DNA of 64,000 nt, from positions 10,899,008-10,963,007 of the forward strand of contig CM046350.1 in assembly GCA_025403435.1 (NCBI GenBank). The letters run 5' to 3'. The notes under the pieces were generated by a model. It did not search any database. It saw only the letters and a program-made list of their open reading frames with translations, and had not been told where the DNA came from. Numbering within the stretch: position 1 is the first letter of the stretch; every line of letters starts with the position of its first letter. The translations under genes were made by a program, and so were the position numbers. Source of the stretch: Artocarpus heterophyllus. Taxonomy: Eukaryota; Streptophyta; Magnoliopsida; Rosales; Moraceae. Below, one piece after another: positions 60,215 through 64,000 of the stretch.

Positions 60215-61100
60215 GTTTTATGAATTCTTCTTAGGTAGACAGTTTGGGAAAGTTGGTTTTGAAATTTGCACTCCTAAACATATGCAATGAATAACAAGAT
60301 TAATCTTGTGAGAATATCTATGATTTAAAAGGAAAAAATTTAACATAATTTATGTTAACATCATAAGATATGAAATTTTACATTTGTTTTAAAAATTTAA
60401 CATAAAAAAATATGAAATTTAACATAAATATAAGTCATATTACGTTTTTTTTTTTCATTTATCAAACCTAATAAGATATGTTAAAAATTTAACACAATAA
60501 GATATGAAATTTAACATATATGTAACTCTTATTATGTTAAATTACTAACATATCTTATTATATTCATATCATATCTTATTACGTTATTTTTTTCATTTGA
60601 AATCATGATTATGATTCATTGCATGTGTTTAGGAGTGTGCAAATTTCAAAGACACCTTTGCCAAACTGTCTACCTAAGAAAAAAATTGTAAAACACAAAC
60701 GTTCAAAAAAGAGTATATCAAGTAATTAAAATCCAAACGTTGCTCCAAATCAAATGGTAAAGAGAAATTATCTGTCTTATAGGTCTTGAAATTGTTCATG
60801 AACTTAAACTTTTACCATGAGCAATTTCAAGACCTACAACATGTATTTCTCTTAACCATCCGATTTGAAAAGGGAAAAAAAAAAAAGAGTATAGCTTTTA
60901 CCTTGTTTTGTTGGCCCAAGACTAGGATGAATCTCTTTGGAAGATTACCACTTAAAAGGTTAGCTTAAACGGTAAGATACACTAGGTAAGTGTAATTTAA
61001 GAAAAGGATCCTAGAGAGACCAAAGATTTTGATCTTTTAGAGTTCTTTTTTTTTGGGATAATTATTTTTAACTAGCCGGCTAATTTTATCTTTTATATAT
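60215..61100. repeat. Foldback repeat cluster, continuation after copia 3
   Basis: The arm interrupted at 50519 resumes (CTTAGGTAGACAGTTTGGGA near 60229). An AT-rich centre with repeated TAAGATATGAAATTTAACAT (about 60360-60560) follows, and then the inverted arm (TTGCCAAACTGTCTACCTAAG near 60658). Farther out, blocks at 60780-61040 are the reverse complement of 50150-50500. Removing copia 3 gives one foldback element of roughly 1.2 kb. Confidence 0.7.
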
Positions 61101-62520
61101 CTTTTAAGTTAGTTTTTAGATTTTTCCTTACAAAATGAATGACATTTTAAGAAAGTGGACATTTTCCTCGGACCTTTTGACTCTTAACAAATTTACTATT
61201 TTGTTTGGAAAAATGTTGGTTGGATTTTAGATTTGGTCATTGAGGACTGCTATAGATATGTGTTGTGCCTCAATAGTTTACTCATTTAAGACGGAGAAAA
61301 TATTATAAATTGTTTAATAATCCTAGAAGCCCCGTATGGCAGTATAATAATAATGTTATTAAAATAATACTCCGATGTGTTTGTCTCTGGGAGACAAAAT
61401 ATTCACTGAACTTGTATACTTTTTTTTTTCCCGTCTTTTTCGCACATAACTTGCTAATCAATTAGTTATTAATATCATCACTAAAACTAATTTAAATCAA
61501 ATATATCAAACGAAATTTTTGAGACTAAAAACTCCCCTATATTTAAAACCAATCACTGCACTTTCTTTCCTTTAATATTTAGAGAAAAAAAGAAAAAAAA
61601 TATAATTCTTTGTTTGACATGCTGTCTTTTAAGGTTAAAAAGTAGAAAGAGAAGTGTTTGGTCGTGAATAAATGCGAGTCTACTAGACTGTTTAGAAAAT
61701 GAGTTAGTTTTTAAAGCTAGAACCAAAAATATTTTAGATGTAAAAAAAGATTTTAAAGCTAGAACCAAAAATATTTTAGCATGTGAGAAAAAACATTGTC
61801 GAAATAGTAGTTTATGTTTGCGGTTTCAACTGCCAAACATTTCAACTAAGTTTGTTATAGTGTTTTTTCTAGTAAAATTTAAAAACAAACTTAGTTTCTC
61901 TCAAAAAACTAGAAAAAGCTTTCATATACATAAGGTTAAAATAAATCATAGTCGAGAAATAAAAAAATTAAATTTGTTTTTAACTATGATTCTTTTTTGA
62001 AAGGGAAAAGATGTTTGAAAGAAGAGTTTCGAATAGGAGTTTTGACTACTGAGCAAATGTTTTTATGGTCAAAATTATGAATTTGTCCTTTCCCACGAAG
62101 GGATGAGATTGAAAAAAAGGACCATAATGGTCTGCTTATTAAGGTAATGGCTCAGCCAAAAAAGAAAAAGAATTCTGATCACAAACAAATTCAAACTTTT
62201 GTTATGTTAAGATCTTCATTTCACATTGCGGATTTTCTCACGAGGGTACGATTCAATGCATGTGTTTAGGAGTGTCCAAATTTCAATAATGCCTTTCCCA
62301 AACTGCCAACCTGAAGAAATGGTAACTCTCCCAACGTTCAAAAAAAGCATAGCATATAAGTTATTAACTTACCAAATGGAATTAGAGTCCGCCCTCTTAA
62401 ACACTGCATATAGGCCAAAAGCCAATTACCATAGTAATTTAGATATGCCCTTTTTGTCCTCTTTTCAGTCTCATCTCCTTGTGGGAGAGGACAAGTTTGT
62501 AATTTCCACCATGGTTTGTT
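61100..62520. other. AT-rich spacer with further foldback fragments
   Basis: A block at 62240-62345 (GCATGTGTTTAGGAGTGTCC, then CCCAAACTGCCAACCTGAAG) is another diverged copy of the foldback arm. A 26-bp direct repeat (TTTTAAAGCTAGAACCAAAAATATTTTAG) occurs at about 61711 and 61751. No gene is visible. Confidence 0.5.
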
Positions 62521-62607
62521 GCTGAGCAAACCTCTTGCTCAGCACTCTAAGGCGCGCGCACACACACTCTCTAAAGCGCCAATGTGAGAGAGAAATCTCT
62601 CTCTCTC

Positions 62608-62614
62608 TATAAAA
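62608..62614 (+). promoter_or_regulatory. TATA box of the PDS5 gene
   Basis: TATAAAA follows a CT-rich run and lies 393 bases before the start codon, placing a transcript start near 62640. The resulting 5' leader of about 360 bases has no obvious intron. Confidence 0.6.
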
Positions 62615-63000
62615 GGGGTCTTGGTTTTGAAGAGAGAAAAGCCAAGAAAAATCCTAGTAGCAGTAGAAACACAGTGAAGTGTTGGTGTTGAGTGTTTAGA
62701 GTCGGATTTTAGAGCCCATAATCCAGTCAAAATTCATTAATGAGAGAGAATCCGAAACTGCCTCAATTGTAAGCCTGCGCTTTGCATGCCCACCACTTTG
62801 CCTTCAAACACCCACTTCTGAGTTGTGAGTTTTTTGACCATTGGCAAACTTGAAATACAAAGCAACCTCCTTTTTTTTGTTTTAGGGCTATAAAAATGCT
62901 CTGAGGTTTCAAATAGAGACCATCTTTTGTACACAGTTTTTCTCAGATAAAGGAAAAAAATTATTGAAAAAAAGAAAAAAAAAAGAAGGAAAAAAAAACC

Positions 63001-63102
63001 ATGTCTTTTTCTGATGCAGAGCTCGAGGTGCAGCTCGAGGATGCTGGGAAGGGCCTCCTTGACCCTCCTTCCTCCACTGATGAGCTTCTCAGTCTTCTTG
63101 AT
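63001..63102 (+). CDS. PDS5-like sister chromatid cohesion cofactor, first coding exon (gene runs off the window)
   Basis: PDS5 is a HEAT-repeat cohesin regulator in the nucleus. The 34-codon exon (MSFSDAELEVQLEDAGKGLL, then DPPSSTDELLSLLD) matches the N-terminus of plant PDS5 proteins, where LLDPPSSxDELLSLLD is strongly conserved. It ends exactly at a GTAATG donor (63103) in phase 0. The ATG is the first in frame and is preceded by an A-rich leader. The rest of the gene, including the HEAT repeats, lies beyond 64000, so the paralogue cannot be decided. Confidence 0.88.
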
Positions 63103-64000
63103 GTAATGTCCCCTTCTTTTGCCTTGCATAAAGATATAGTCTTTTGGGTTTTGCTTTGTTTTTATTTTTTATTTTGTTGAATTCTTTGGAATGGTGAATG
63201 AATGATGAACTTTATTTATTTATTTATTTATTTTGAATGGTTTATTGTTCTGTTACATGGGTTTTTCTTGTATTGCATAAAAATGTAGTCTTTTTGGGTT
63301 TTGCTTGTTCTGGTGAGTTTGCTGGAATGCTGAATGTTTGATGTTTTGAATTTGGTTATCGTCAGTTTTTTGTTAATCTTTTATTGTTGGTTTCTCATGT
63401 GTTTTCCTTTTCCCAGTTGGTTTTTCCAAACCTCTCTGTTTGGATGTTGAGAAAAATAAGAACTTTTTATGGGTTAATGATCCTTTTTTGTTTTCTATTG
63501 TTGTTTTTTTATTGAGTCATCAATGAGGTGCTGCTGATTTGTTAAGTAAAGTTGAATAAATGAAGCAAAAATGGGAAAGGTTTGGTGAATTGATTGGTGT
63601 ATTGGGAAAATGTTTGACTGAAATGCGGAAAAAATATACTGATTTTCTTCTGGTTCTAGAGGGAATGTGTTTCCTTGTCTACATCCATGGAATACGCTTT
63701 TCATTTTGCTTGTTTTGGTTAGTTTTCTGGAATGCTGAATGTTTGATGGCTTGAATTTGGTTATCATCACTTTTTTTTTAATCTTTTATTGTTGGTTTTT
63801 CATGTGTTTTCCTTTTCCCAGTTTGTTTTCCAAACATGTCTGTTTGAATGTTTAGAAAAATAAGAACTTTTTTATGGGTTAATGATCGATTTTGTTTCCT
63901 ATTGTTGTTTTTCATGGAGTCAACAATGGGGTGCTGCTGAAGTGTTAAGTAAATTTGAATAAATGAAGCAAAAATGGGAAGGTCTTCGTGAATTGATTGG
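63103..64000 (+). other. PDS5 intron 1 (incomplete) with a tandem duplication of about 400 bp
   Basis: Bases from about 63300 to 63600 recur at about 63700-64000 with an offset of 400-401 and roughly 85-90 percent similarity by eye. Shared text includes TTTATTGTTGGTTTYTCATG and AAATGAAGCAAAAATGGGAA. The second copy is cut by the window end. No exon is visible in it. Confidence 0.75.

Overview
This is nuclear DNA of a flowering plant, most likely a eudicot. The genes carry GT-AG introns, the intergenic DNA is AT-rich, LTR retrotransposons are nested in one another, and every recognised host gene (FDM/IDN2, CAF1, eS12, PDS5, a MAM33-like relic) is a plant family. The species cannot be named from the sequence alone.

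Layout. A six-exon FDM1/IDN2-like gene of RNA-directed DNA methylation lies at 1125-4327 (+). An intronless CAF1 deadenylase gene follows at 6561-7394 (+). From about 8.1 to 21.2 kb is a transposon nest. A decayed Ty3/gypsy integrase relic (8770-9596) is split by a decayed Ty1/copia element (9602-14928, TSD GTTCT). A broken minus-strand mitochondrial-glycoprotein (MAM33/p32-like) gene is split in its intron by a Tork/Tnt1-like copia element on the minus strand (15609-21153, TSD AACTT). The ribosomal protein eS12 gene (four coding exons) is at 23925-25584 (+). A foldback element is at about 26.3-27.0 kb. A non-autonomous Athila-like element with 2.27-kb LTRs is on the minus strand (27788-35519, TSD GTATC).

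The most remarkable region is 35720-44700 (TSD GGGCA). It is a non-autonomous LTR element with two 2361-bp LTRs that look identical and no recognisable gag or pol. Instead it carries an intact intronless LOG-like (cytokinin-activating phosphoribohydrolase family) reading frame and a second, Cys-cluster reading frame broken by one stop. A MITE-like inverted repeat abuts it (44734-45126). Next comes a cluster of foldback sequences (about 46.9-62.5 kb), one arm of which was hit by a young, apparently intact copia element (50520-60214, TSD GTTTT, 2033-bp LTRs of equal length, uninterrupted 1317-codon gag-pol). The window ends in the promoter, first exon and first intron of a PDS5 cohesin-cofactor gene (63001 onward, +).

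The host genes are independent housekeeping or chromatin genes and form no pathway cluster. All five elements with LTR pairs have exact 5-bp target-site duplications, so their borders are firm. Relative age can be read from LTR pairs: copia 1 is oldest, the Tork-like copia and the Athila-like element are intermediate, and the LOG-carrying element and copia 3 are very young.
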